The position numbers and the translations under genes are program-made. A model generated the notes under the pieces. The model was not told the origin of the DNA, did no database searches, and saw nothing but the letters and a program-made list of their open reading frames with translations. From Cyanodermella asteris (Eukaryota; Ascomycota; Lecanoromycetes; Ostropales; Stictidaceae), in the NCBI GenBank assembly GCA_900618795.1, contig UYJD01000007.1, forward strand, positions 1,192,385-1,256,384: a stretch of 64,000 nt of DNA, read 5' to 3'. Below are positions 10,010-20,435 of this stretch, one piece after another; the stretch's first letter is position 1; each line of letters opens with the position of its first letter.

Positions 10010-12373
10010 ATGGATTTCCTCAAGTCGGCCGTTGCCTCTGCGCTTGCCCAAGGTCCCCCCTTTCCTTACACGTTTGGCGATCGAGTCGACCTGGACAACT
10101 CCCTGTGGACGCTCCACAACGGAACCAAGAAGGAGGATGGCTCCAATTGCAGTATCCTCAGCTTCGATGCCGCCGCCAACAGATCTCGACTGTCTCTCGC
10201 AAAGAACGCCCTGCGCAAGCTGAGGACACTACGCCATCCTGGAATCGTCAAGGTATTGGATACTGTCGAGACTGATACCTACATTTATGTTGCGACCGAA
10301 CGAGTCACACCTTTGACATGGCATGTGCGCCGGAGGGCGCTGAGCGAAGAGACGGCCAAATGGGGACTCTACACCGTGGCCAAAACAATGCGTTTCGTCA
10401 ACGACGAAGCTTCTTCCGTGCACGGCAATCTACGCGTTTCGTCCATATTTACAAGTGAGAGCGGGGAGTGGAAGGTGGCTGGATTGGATATTCTATCCAA
10501 CTTGAAAGAGGATGATGCTATAATATACAACTACGGGAATGCTTTACCGGATATTGTCCGATACTCGCCTCCGGAGGTTGCCAAAGGTGGATGGGCGGCG
10601 ATCAAGAGCGCTCCCTTGCCGGCCACAGATGCATACCAGTACGGGCTGTTGGTTTATGAGGTCTTCAACGCCGGGCAGTCTGCCAGTGATAATGCGGGAC
10701 AGACAAAGGGCATTCCCCCAAGCATGCATGCGAGCTATAAGCGACTGCTCAATGCGAACCCGAAGGCTCGATTAAGTATATCAAACTTTTGGGATCAGGG
10801 AAAGCGCAACGGGGGATACTTTGAAACACCCTTGATCAAACTCTCCGAGGGCGTGGATAGCCTCGGCCTCAAGAGCGAAAACGAAAGGGCAGAGTTTCTT
10901 AGTGAGCTTGAAGAGTTGTCAGAAGACTTTCCGGAGGACTTTTTGAAAGCAAAAATACTACCCGAGCTACTCAAGTCGGTAGAATTTGGGGGCGGTGGAC
11001 CAAAAGTCCTGAAATATGCTCTGAGTATCGGCACAAAACTAGCAGACCATGAATTTGAGTCTCGCCTCAATCCAGTCATTATTCGACTCTTCGCCAGCCC
11101 CGACCGCCAAATTCGAGTCTCTTTGCTGGACAGCTTGCCGTCTTTCATCGAGCACTTTTCACAGAATACCGTCGGTAGTAAGATTTGGCCCCAGATCGTC
11201 ACCGGATTCACTGATCTCGCACCCATAGTACGAGAGCAGACAGTCAAAGCTGTTTTAGTATTGGTGAGCAAATTGTCGGATCGCATCATCAACGGCGAGC
11301 TTCTGAAATACCTAGCAAAAAGTTCGATGGACGAGCAACCGGGCATCAGAACAAACACGACGATTTGCATTGGTAAGATAGCAAAGAACTTGGGAGTTTC
11401 GACCAGGTCCAAAGTGTTGATAAACGCCTTTACAAAGGCCATGGGGGACCCGTTCGTTCATGCGCGCAATGCTGCTCTCCAGGCCCTTGGTGCCACAGCA
11501 GATTTATTTTCGGACGACGACTGCGCGAGCCGGATCCTTCCACGGCTCTGTACCGCGTTGGTCGACAAGGAGAGGATTGTGAGGGATCAGGCTAATAGGA
11601 CTTTCGATATCTTTCTTGCGCGCGTCAGGAAGTATGCTTCGACTCTCCCAGATACTGTCTTGCCACCTCCAAGTCAGCAGGGATCCAACACGACAACACC
11701 GCGAATGGGTACGCCTGCACCCAACGTAGCAGCCAATGAGGCAGGCTGGACCGGCTGGGCTATCTCTTCGTTTACCAACAAATTGGCTGCCGCAAGTGGG
11801 GAAATACAGCCGGGCGCCAATGGCACAGCTAGTTCCAGCATGCCATCTCGAGCATCGTCGGTTCCAGCTACAGCCAATAGGCCCATAAAGGCAGCAACAC
11901 CGTCTGTCGTGCTCAGCCCGACGCCTTCTGAAATCTCTATGCCTTCTCTAGCCGCAGAGCCCGAACCTGACGATGATGCATTCAACACAGCTTGGGGCGA
12001 GATGGATGACGAAGCCGATACCTACTCAGAAGCGCCATCGACAAATGCCTCGAAGCCGACAACGCCAGCTGCGGCCTTCGACGACGGTGGTGAGCCCGAC
12101 TTTGCCGGTTGGCTCAGTGCTCAAAAGGCCGCAAGATCAAAACCTCCTCTGCCAAAGGGTCTGGGAAAGAAGAGCTCCGTTCCATCGCGGCCCATTGCAA
12201 GTAGAGTAGCCACTACAGGAAGCATAGGCGGCGGATCAGGAGCCAAGAAGGCAGGCACCATGGCGCAGCCAACAGCGAGGATTGCGCCGGTTCCTGCCAA
12301 AAAGGAGACTATTATTGACACAAAGCCAAAGGACGAAGATGGAGCGGATGACTGGGGTGACGCCTGGGACTGA
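10010..12373 (+). CDS. CEX1: SCY1-like pseudokinase (SCYL1/Cex1 family)
   Basis: Family members are cytoplasmic scaffolds: SCYL1 in COPI retrograde traffic, and yeast Cex1 as a tRNA nuclear-export adaptor. A single exon encodes 787 residues; the ATG at 10010 (MDFLKSAVASALAQ) matches the usual N terminus. Residues 20-270 form a protein-kinase-like fold without catalytic residues: HGN replaces the HRD motif (SVHGNLRVSSIF) and GLD replaces DFG. The APE-like SPPEVA is kept. Residues about 320-570 carry HEAT-type helices (VREQTVKAVLVLVSKL, VRDQANRTFDIFLARV). A Ser/Pro/Ala-rich linker follows. The acidic tail ends DDWGDAWD, the Asp/Trp-rich tail type common in SCYL1 proteins. The lost catalytic motifs make kinase activity unlikely. 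Confidence 0.92.
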   Translation: MDFLKSAVASALAQGPPFPYTFGDRVDLDNSLWTLHNGTKKEDGSNCSILSFDAAANRSRLSLAKNALRKLRTLRHPGIVKVLDTVETDTYIYVATERVTPLTWHVRRRALSEETAKWGLYTVAKTMRFVNDEASSVHGNLRVSSIFTSESGEWKVAGLDILSNLKEDDAIIYNYGNALPDIVRYSPPEVAKGGWAAIKSAPLPATDAYQYGLLVYEVFNAGQSASDNAGQTKGIPPSMHASYKRLLNANPKARLSISNFWDQGKRNGGYFETPLIKLSEGVDSLGLKSENERAEFLSELEELSEDFPEDFLKAKILPELLKSVEFGGGGPKVLKYALSIGTKLADHEFESRLNPVIIRLFASPDRQIRVSLLDSLPSFIEHFSQNTVGSKIWPQIVTGFTDLAPIVREQTVKAVLVLVSKLSDRIINGELLKYLAKSSMDEQPGIRTNTTICIGKIAKNLGVSTRSKVLINAFTKAMGDPFVHARNAALQALGATADLFSDDDCASRILPRLCTALVDKERIVRDQANRTFDIFLARVRKYASTLPDTVLPPPSQQGSNTTTPRMGTPAPNVAANEAGWTGWAISSFTNKLAAASGEIQPGANGTASSSMPSRASSVPATANRPIKAATPSVVLSPTPSEISMPSLAAEPEPDDDAFNTAWGEMDDEADTYSEAPSTNASKPTTPAAAFDDGGEPDFAGWLSAQKAARSKPPLPKGLGKKSSVPSRPIASRVATTGSIGGGSGAKKAGTMAQPTARIAPVPAKKETIIDTKPKDEDGADDWGDAWD

Positions 12374-12922
12374 GTAGCGGCAAACCCGACCTGGCCAGAA
12401 TCGTTGAAGCCAAGTCCATTAATGATCACTTTTACGTTGCCTCGTTTGATGATACCCCCAACCGCATTACTGGCGGCGATCAATGTTGTCTAATGACAAG
12501 CTTGGTATAAAATCTGATTTCCAGTATCATTTATGCAGATGCCTGTCTGCGGTGGTCGACAAGCAGTCCGAAACCCACAATTCCCACGTAGCTGACACGA
12601 AGCAATGCTGTGGGCGTAGATGTGACAGTGCGATACATGGCGTGACGTTGCTGAGGCGCACGTTACTTCGTGGCAGAACAGTATTTTTCCGTGCGCCTTC
12701 GTAGACATCCTCACAATCCGCTGGCGGCTGTAAATACTTGTGCGCGAGAACTGGTGAGATGGTCGCGTACTGGTCGATGCTCGTCAATGAAATGTGATGC
12801 GAGTCTGGCTAAGTTGCGCTTCTCCAGCTGATATCGGGAGCAATGCCAACGTGGCCGATTGTTGCCAAGGTGACTGCAATGTCCTCAAACGCATTTGCGT
12901 AAGCTGCCTTCCGGATCCCGAG
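12374..12922. other. convergent 3' intergenic region (Cex1-like / LST8)
   Basis: This is the downstream side of both genes. No protein-like frame or repeat is seen; it probably holds two 3' untranslated regions. Confidence 0.5.
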
Positions 12923-14171
12923 CTATCTATTCTCGGAGTAGTCGTTCAGCGCCACTGTCGTTGTTCCCCTGTGGTGTCCATTGTACTGTCGTATGATAGT
13001 GCTGCTGGATAGCTCCCATAGTCTTGCGTAATGATCGCTGCTGGCTGTCACAAGATAAGCCGAGTCAGCCGAAAAGGCGCAGTCCCAGACCCAGCGCTGA
13101 TGCGCACTAAGATTTGCCTCCAAAAGGAGCAGATTACTGGTGTCCACATCTGCGGCCCTCAGTTCTTGCGGGAGGCGTTCCAGTTTCATTTTCTGGTATT
13201 TTTCATCCTCCAGAGCGTTCTGGTCCACTTCGACCTCCCAAATTCGGGCATTGTGGTCAGCTGAGCATGTTGCGAGGTGACGAACATCGGGTGAGAGGAG
13301 GACGCGCAAGATGAATTGTTGGTGAGCCTTGAATGACATGACTGCAATGACACGAGTGTTCTCATTTTCTCTGCCTTCAGGTTCGAGACGCCAAAGGTGG
13401 ACGTGGCCCTGGTGAAAATTAGCAGTGTTTGGATTGAGACAGGTCAAAGCGGAGAATATACCGAGTTATCGCCTGCTGCCATTAGTGTACCATCAGTAGC
13501 CACCGTGACACTTTGCATCGAGACCCCAGCATTCGGCTGGAGCTCATGAGCACAACAGTTCTTGCCGAGATCCCATATTCGGATCGAGCCGCTCCTGTCG
13601 CACGCGATCAATTCGCCTTGATTAGGATGGATGACCACATCGTTCACTGGAGAGCCATGCTCGTAGTTTCGCTGGACTCTGCCGTCCCGAATGTCCCAGA
13701 TTTTGACCGTACCGTCTTCGCTGCTGGTCACCATCCATTTCGACTCACAATGGAACGCGACTCCGGTGATGTTGTCTGTGTGACCTTTGAATTGCATTAC
13801 TGCAGCAGGATTGGTGGATCTGATGTCAAAAAGCTTGACTGAATCTTTACCGGCGGCAGCAAGAAACTTCTTATCTGGTGAAATGCACAGTCGATTGACC
13901 TGTGAGTCGGGATGTTGGATGGTCCTTGAACATATCCCTGATAAAGCCTCCCAAAAGCGGATTGTGTGATCGTAGCCAGCTTCAATGATCAGCACGGAAC
14001 CAGACGGGGCGGCGAAGTTTAGCATGACGAGAGGTCTCAGCCTTTGGTAGATGGATGCCAATGCTTCGGAGAGGCGACAATAGCTCTCTCACAAACAGAC
14101 GATCGCAATGTAATGACGCGAGCCTTCGCGACTGTAGTAAAAGACTTACCCGTGCAAAGAATGACCGACAT
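12923..14171 (-). CDS. LST8: TOR complex WD40 subunit Lst8
   Basis: Lst8 binds the kinase domain of TOR in TORC1 and TORC2. Three exons were rebuilt: 14171-14150, 13979-13462 and 13408-12923, giving 341 residues. Intron 1 (170 nt, GTAAGT...GAAG) follows only 22 coding bases and joins MSVILCT to AGYDHTIRFWEALSG, the invariant Lst8 N terminus. Intron 2 (53 nt, GTATAT...CACCAG) joins GDNS to GHVHLW. Seven WD repeats are visible, including VTSSEDGTVKIWD, LATCSADHNARIWE and VTASSDHYARLWE. The end is RQYNGHHRG...LNDYSENR, as in other Lst8 proteins. A segment of about 25-30 residues (VDQNALEDEKYQKMKLERL and on) between the HNARIWE and HQRWVWD blades makes it longer than yeast or human Lst8. Confidence 0.95.
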
Positions 14172-15616
14172 GACGGTGATGCGCGAAGCCTGACGGCCGA
14201 GACAAGGCAGACACAGCAGCTGGTCAGTCCTCAAGTGATGCTAGGTCAGGCGTGCCTATTTCAAGGCGCAAGCTCGGAGGCCGGATCTTCCACGAAGCTA
14301 TCAATAACAACGGAAAGGGCTTACCACCAAATAACGTCTGTAGAGGCTGTCGGCGCAACGTGGAGGTAGGTGTTGTGCTGGGGCGCGTCGCAGTGATGCA
14401 GCCTCAACAGGCTCGTGAGCACTGGGATCTCGAGCAGTGGTGGAGCTGCGACTCAGCAAGAGAAGAGAATGAAGGAATCTTATTGGCGACGCGCTGCTGC
14501 GACGCTCGGGCCACATGCTAGCACAAGCTACTACCTAGTAAGGTAGATAGATACTTTACCCATCTTGACGACACGCTTTCTCTTCATTCCTCACTCTCCC
14601 CAGCAATTCACAGTCAAGGTAATATATGGCTTGCCAATTCCTCTGTTCCGAGTCGTCAATCCGACCCTCTGACGCTGCGATTTCACCAGGCCTCCCAAGT
14701 CTTGCTTCAAATGGCGCTGGTCCCATCAGGCAGACTACCGGAGCTCTCCAAAACATCTTTTGACAACATGCTACTCCTTCTTAAGCATAGCAATGCGCCG
14801 GAACTTTCTGCGAAACGCTCAGCCGACAGTAGTGGTCTTCGTGCGCGTCAGAAGCGTGAGCCCGTATCAAAGAGGAAACCCCCAGCGCCGACCTTACTTG
14901 CTGCTCACGATGGCCAGAGGCCTTTTCTTGTGCATTGTCCGTTGGCCTTTGATTCCCGGTTTGTCCCATGCATGCATGCATGCATGCATGCACCCCCTAG
15001 ATTTTTATCATTGCGAGGTGAACGGCTTTGCTCGTTCAGATGTAACTGTATTGGGACGCAGCGCCTCTGCTTGCTCAGGAATCGTCCCTGCCCTTTTGAC
15101 GGCCACTTGTGTGAATTTTACGCCGTTGAGCTCCGGAAGGAGGACGGTGACGCGGCAGGAAAAGCAGTCGAGCTCTTGTGGGGAGCGCAGTGCCTCTAAA
15201 ATTCTCATTTGGCGGCGGCCTTTGCAAACGGTGTCCGCCAGAGCTCAACTCCGCGCTTCGCTGTAGCCTGTGACTGTACAGCTTGCCATCCTTCACTCAC
15301 TGCCGTTCTGCTCGCCTGCACGCCAGCCCCCGCCTCTGCACTTTTAACTCGCGCTCCTGAGTTCTGCCCTCGCTCCTTCCTCACAGGTCCCTCAGCAGCA
15401 GAAGATTTTGCCACGAGCTTTGCCAATCCACAAGCTCCTGACACTACACCCTTGCGAAGAGACTTGCCTCCCAAAGCCTCCCTGCTTGTCATAGCAGCTG
15501 CACGCCATTTGTGCAACAAGGAATCGAGACGTGACCCGCCAGACTCTGCAAGGTAGGGGAGCCTGCGCTACGAAAGGCGCCGGTCGCGCAGTTGTACACC
15601 AAGCGGATCAGCCGTC
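14172..15616. other. divergent upstream region between LST8 and the coiled-coil gene
   Basis: About 1.4 kb without a convincing gene. Open frames at 14702-15199 and 15209-15556 are Cys/Arg/Leu-rich mixtures unlike coding sequence, and probably lie in promoter or leader DNA. It contains a TACCTAGTAAGGTAGATAGA motif at about 14532-14551 and a CATG microsatellite at 14967-14992. Confidence 0.5.
14967..14992. repeat. (CATG)6 microsatellite
   Basis: Six and a half perfect CATG units (26 nt). CATG is self-complementary, so the tract can pair with itself. It lies about 630 nt upstream of the coiled-coil gene's first candidate ATG. Confidence 0.95.
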
Positions 15617-18171
15617 ATGTCGGGCTTCACCACATTTCCCTATGCCTGTCATTGCGATGCCTCCAGGGTAAGCCTCTTCCAATTTTCCATAGCACGAGAA
15701 CTGTATGCCTAACCAAGTCTCAGAACATCGGCACGGCTCGCATCTCCGCCATGCCGGATTTCGCTAGCATGACCAAGGACGAGCTCGCGGCCTGTGCCAG
15801 AGAGCTGTTGATGATCTCAAGTGTGACCGATGCTCACTTGGAATTTGCGCTCGTCCAGGGCGCAAGAAAGGATAGTTTCAAGACACTGCTCCAGCAGTCC
15901 AACAAGCTCGATGCGCAGATTGTCCATGACTTGCACGACAGGGTCAAAGAACTCGAGGAGGAAGTGCGGAACCCGCCGCCTGTATCCGCGGAATCGCCTT
16001 TCAGCAAAGTAATGGCATTCACGTCCAACGCACAGCTAAAAAAGCTGGAGGCAGAGAATGCTAAACTCAGAGCTGAGCGCAGTGATCTCAAGGGAAAGCT
16101 TGGTGAACTCCGCGCTCTTGTGGATCAATCAGCTAAATTCGGGTCCTGTCTGTCGAACGAAGACATCGCAAAGCTCGCCGCCAGGCTAGAGGGAAAGGAA
16201 GCCGTCGATCAAGATCTTCTCGACAGAGTCACGAAGCAGAAAACCGAAATGTTGACAAACTACCAGGAGCTCTACCCCAAAGTGATGCAGGAAAACCGTC
16301 AGAAGATCGCAGACCTTACAGCGCAAGTCGAAGCGCTGACGAAAGACAATCGGGACCTGCTAGCACAAGCGACAGCTTCTTCCGAAGAAGCTCGTGCCGC
16401 TGGGAGTTTCAAATCAAAGCTGGAAGAATACGTCAAGGAGTCCCAGCTGAAAGCGAGCAAAAGTCAAAGTCACATCAGCAGTCTTACGATGGCGCTCCAA
16501 GGAGCTAACCAGCACCGTATCGAGGCGAATAAAGCGAAGGAAGTAGCGACGACAAAATTGCAAGGCCTTGAGAAGGAACACGAGCAGCTTCAAATCGAAA
16601 ACGAGCAAGGTAAGCAGGAGAAGGCCTCCCTCGTCGCCAAAGTCAACGCAGGAAATGAGGCAAAGAAGGCGCTACAGGATGAGCTCAGCCGTATCAAGCA
16701 GGTGAGTCTGGCAAGAACGGGGCTGAATCAGAGAAATCGAGGGCTGCCGAACGATCTGTCCATGTCCGATATGCCAGCTGTCTTGAGATGCGGTCATGAA
16801 GCATGCCCTCAGAACATCGTCTCTCAAATGACTGCTGAGGAGATGGACAGGTTGCGAAGCAGGGATCCGAGCGCTCCCTTCGATTATTCGCTCATTGGTC
16901 ACGTCAGAGATGTGGCTATTGGAAGATACAATTCTAAATTGAAGGAGATACAGATGCGGACAAATGACTCCAAACCTCCCCCAAAAAAGAGGTCAGCCAT
17001 CCAAGACGGCCGCCCCGTGACGAGTCTTTCAACTCGATACACCCTACCAAATGGGGCCAATTTGCAATCGCCCGCGAACCAGTCCTTCAGGCCCGCACAA
17101 CAAAGCATCGCAACATATGGTTCTTCCGATGCTCACCAGCTCAATGCGATTATGCAGCAACCAGTCAGAACAACAGCTCAAAGCCAATGTGCTTCTCCAG
17201 CACAGAACCCCCAGCCGCGCTGCCCGCCACCCGTCCGTTCACAGTTAGGAGCTCAGTCTCAGATTGTACAGCCTGGTGCTGGGCTCATACAAGGAGCACA
17301 AAACGGTGCGGCAATGGGACAACAGTGGAAGCACCAATCTGAAGCTGTCGTCACGAGAAACGCTTTTCCGGCAACCCCACATGCGAACCCTCGCGGCGCC
17401 ATTTCTGGTTCTATGAATGGCTTTGCCAGTGAAAGAAACTTACGAGGGTATCATAATGGAGCCACTCAACAAGCAGCAGTCCGGCAACAGAACCAGGTCT
17501 TGCAGTCTTCTCCAGTCCTACCGCTACAGGGAACTGGATCTCGCCCGATCGACCTCACAGCAGTCGGCGATAGCAGCCTCCGTGCTATGCCGTCGAGAAA
17601 CAGCGATGTGACTTCTCAAGGCTTTTCACAAACAGCTCGCGGCCCGCGGATTTGGAATAGGGCGGGACCGGCTTCCCACAACACCAATGCGAACCACATG
17701 GCTCAGTACACAAACCTTAACGACGCATACTATCCTATAGTTCAAGGAGAACATGTCCAGACGCCGATGACGGGTTACAACTTACCTTTGGTCCCGGAAA
17801 CGGTTTCCTCGACCCCGCCGGCATACAACCATACTGGACTCCGACAGCAAATTCGTCCTGAGTATGTGCAGCAACATTCTATGCACACAAACTATCCTGT
17901 GCAAGTCACTGCAGACTTTGATCAGAATGGGTTCTCACCAATGCCTGGAAGTATGTCAGCTCCCATGTTTGCGAGCCCGGGCACCCATTTGGAGGATACT
18001 TTTGTCGACGCTTCTGGATTCTCTGGTTTCCTGACTCCTGACGTCTTCGACCCTCATGTCATGCCAAGCGAGCCGGGCGTCACGGGCTTACAGCAAGGTC
18101 AGAAGCGGCCTATGCCGTCGTCTTCTCCCTACGACAGCGACCGTGCGGGACCGCGAGCTAGATATGAGTGA
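15617..18171 (+). CDS. Coiled-coil protein with disordered Gln/Pro/Asn-rich C-terminal half
   Basis: No named family is recognised. The clearly coding part begins at the ATG at 15751 (MPDFASMTKDELAACARELL) and runs to the stop at 18171, 806 residues. Upstream, a 56-nt intron (15668-15723, GTAAGC, GCCTAAC branch, CTCAG end) can join a small exon at 15617-15667 in frame, which would add 26 residues; either start is possible. Residues about 70-350 form a long coiled coil (VKELEEEV, KKLEAENAKLRAE, KLEEYVKESQL, LEKEHEQLQIENEQ). A short conserved-looking block with two Cys (RCGHEACPQNIVSQM) follows. The last 400 residues are Gln/Pro/Ser/Asn-rich. A GTGAGT at 16702 could be a donor, but no acceptor keeps the frame, so I read through it. 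A scaffold role is inference. Confidence 0.78.
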
Positions 18172-18992
18172 AGTGCTATCTTTGATTGGATCGAGATCGG
18201 TCATGTTGATAATTGAGCGCGAACTCGTCAATAGGTTTGAAGTCACGGGCAGCATGACAAATGCGAATGCGGTCAACCGGCGTTGATCTTTCTTGAGTTG
18301 AGCAAGGGGTTTCGGAGTCCGGCATTTCCTTCCAGGCTAGTTTTGCGTTACGTGGGAGCTTGAATTACTCAGTGGTTGGGTCGGAATTGTGGAGGTCATT
18401 GTCATGAAGAGAAATCTCCAATATCCTTAAGAAAAGTGATTACGAACGTTACATGGTGCGTCAGCTGTGATCACAGATGCGAAGCGGGAAGCAAAAGTCG
18501 TTGCGTATGTCTGCCATTTACTTTCACTATTGCTTCCATATCGGCCCCGCTAGATACTATTGTAAGTACCTCGAGAATTTGGGGCTGGCCTACTTCACGA
18601 GGTGCCGCCACGAGTGAGTGGAGAAGTCATTACCGAAGGGCCCCCAGATCGGTATTGACCCATATACACGTTCAATTGCCTTCCTTTGGGACAGTCGGGA
18701 AGAGCTCACGATACATGTGCTAATGACCCCCTAGCCTCGAGTAGCTGTTTCGAACAAACATCGCTTCAAAGGTAATCAGAATAGTAGTATACAAGACGGG
18801 CAGGTGTATTTCTCCAGATGGCACGACAGAGCCAGTCTCAGGCCACCAGGGAGATCAATCACGCGACTGCTGGCATCCATGGCATGTTCTCGGTGGCACG
18901 CTTTGGGTATTGTTTCGAGCGTATGCGATCATGTGCCAACCGGTCACATGCAATTCAGGAAGACGTATAGCGATCTCTCCTGCACCAATTGC
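18172..18992. other. convergent 3' intergenic region
   Basis: Lies between the stop codons of the coiled-coil gene and the uL3m gene. No protein-like frame and no repeat noticed. Confidence 0.5.
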
Positions 18993-19964
18993 TCACGATG
19001 TCGAAGCATTTTTCTCGGCAAGGTGCGCCGCTCCGTCCGAAGCCGCGAGATACGCGTCGGGCGTCTCGGGCCAAGGCTTCTTCACTGCATCCCGTATTTG
19101 CACGAGACCCTTTCTCGGACCTGGCACTGCACCTGCAATGGCAATGATCCCGTTGATCGGGTCCACTCTCACAATCCTCAGGTTTTGCTTCGTCACAAAC
19201 TGTCCACCCATACGGCCTGCCATCCGCTTGCCAGGATACACTCTGCTGCCACCACCCTGTCCCTGCCCGGACGATCCCATACTTCTGTGACTGAGAGATG
19301 CTCCATGACTGGCATCTTGCCCACGGAACCCGTGCCTCTTCATACCTCCAGCGAAACCCTTGCCCTTGCACTTTGCCCGGGCATCGATGAACTGGCCCAC
19401 GTGAAACCAATCCGCGTTGATGTACGTCCCAACCGCCGGTAAGCCCTTTTCGTCCGCGACCCTGAACTCGACCTGATGAGATTTCGGAGGGATGTTTTGC
19501 TTCGCGTAGTGTCCCAGCTCCGGCTTGGTCACCGTATGAACCTGGCGCTGACCGCAGCCGACGGTGGCCGCAATATACCCGTGCTTTTTCATCGTCTTGT
19601 GCGCGACAATCTGGTTGCGGTCCAATTGTACGAGGGTGACCGGCGTGCGGATGCCCGTGTCCGGATCGTAGATGGCGCTCATTTCGTTTTTGTAGCCGAG
19701 CAGACCGGGCCGCAGAGCTAGATCGCGTACCTTGCGAAGGAAAGCTTGCTGTTGAGAAGCTTTCCGTGGAGGTCGATTCTCGTCATGGTCGTGTTTGCTG
19801 AGCCTTGGAGGTGGCTTCTGGATGGACCGAATGTGCCGGATTTGTTGGACTCGGCGAACTGTGTTGGCGCTTGCAGTGCCCAGAGAGAGGCTGTCAAGAG
19901 CCGGGAGGAGAAATGAAGGCGGCAAGGACGCGACCGTCGATGGCCATGCCGGTCGAGGCGGCAT
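18993..19964 (-). CDS. MRPL9: Mitochondrial large-subunit ribosomal protein uL3m
   Basis: uL3 is an early assembly protein of the large ribosomal subunit; this is the mitochondrial form. The conserved core reads GMTAIYD-like (NEMSAIYDPDTGIRTP), VTLVQLDRNQIVAHK, FHVGQFIDARAKCKGKGFAGGM, and the uL3 loop SRVYPGKRMAGRMGGQ. The N terminus is Ser/Arg/Pro-rich with few acids, as expected for a mitochondrial targeting sequence. The start is uncertain. I chose the ATG at 19964 (MPPRPAWPSTVASL, 323 residues). In-frame ATGs also exist upstream, the first at 20132 (MTCATTFEYPPW), and would lengthen the presequence. MYG1, which also acts in mitochondria in other species, is the next gene upstream on the same strand. 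Confidence 0.9.
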   Translation of the reverse strand: MPPRPAWPSTVASLPPSFLLPALDSLSLGTASANTVRRVQQIRHIRSIQKPPPRLSKHDHDENRPPRKASQQQAFLRKVRDLALRPGLLGYKNEMSAIYDPDTGIRTPVTLVQLDRNQIVAHKTMKKHGYIAATVGCGQRQVHTVTKPELGHYAKQNIPPKSHQVEFRVADEKGLPAVGTYINADWFHVGQFIDARAKCKGKGFAGGMKRHGFRGQDASHGASLSHRSMGSSGQGQGGGSRVYPGKRMAGRMGGQFVTKQNLRIVRVDPINGIIAIAGAVPGPRKGLVQIRDAVKKPWPETPDAYLAASDGAAHLAEKNASTS

Positions 19965-20138
19965 ACTGAGCAGTGTGGTCCGGTGAATAGCGCGAGGGCC
20001 TCGGGTGGTGAGAGGAGGAATTGGTTCGATAAATTTGGGGCGTGGACAGGAAGCTCCAGTTGATGACATAAGCATTGACAGTCTAGCAAGCGACCGCCAA
20101 GGCGGGTATTCAAACGTCGTTGCACAAGTCATGGACAA

Positions 20139-20275
20139 TCTAGGTACCTGGGTATTTACTGTACTACCTTCATGACTACATCGATAACCACTACCATAGG
20201 TACCTATGGAAGTCGAGGCTAGCGTACTTCACGAGAAACTACTAGGTATTGATATCTAAGTAGCTTATGCAGGCT
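20139..20275. repeat. TACCTAGGTA-type motif cluster upstream of uL3m
   Basis: CTAGGTACCTGGGTA at 20140-20154, TAGGTACCTATGG at 20199-20211, and ACTAGGTATTGATATCTAAGTAG at 20249-20271 share a partly palindromic TAGGTACCTA theme. They sit just before the 5'-most candidate start of the uL3m gene and after the MYG1 stop codon. Role unknown. Confidence 0.55.
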
Positions 20276-20435
20276 ATTAAGAGGTGTTCTCGATCGTACT
20301 TGCGCCACGACTTTCGATTACCCGCCTTGCCGCTCGTATTCATGTATGGCATAGTACCTACATATGTGCCTTCACCTACAGTGCCTACATCCTAGCCCTG
20401 GCCGATCTCTATGCGTGACATTTCAAGATGCCCCA

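Noticed and set aside
10795-11442. 215-codon minus-strand frame inside the Cex1-like gene
   Set aside because: Antisense shadow of a conserved HEAT-repeat coding region.
14702-15556. 165- and 115-codon forward frames before the coiled-coil gene
   Set aside because: Cys/Arg/His-rich mixtures typical of translated leader or promoter DNA; several overlapping frames are equally open.
16702-16777. Possible intron (GTGAGT...GCCAG) in the coiled-coil gene
   Set aside because: 76 nt would break the reading frame and the read-through sequence is open and protein-like.
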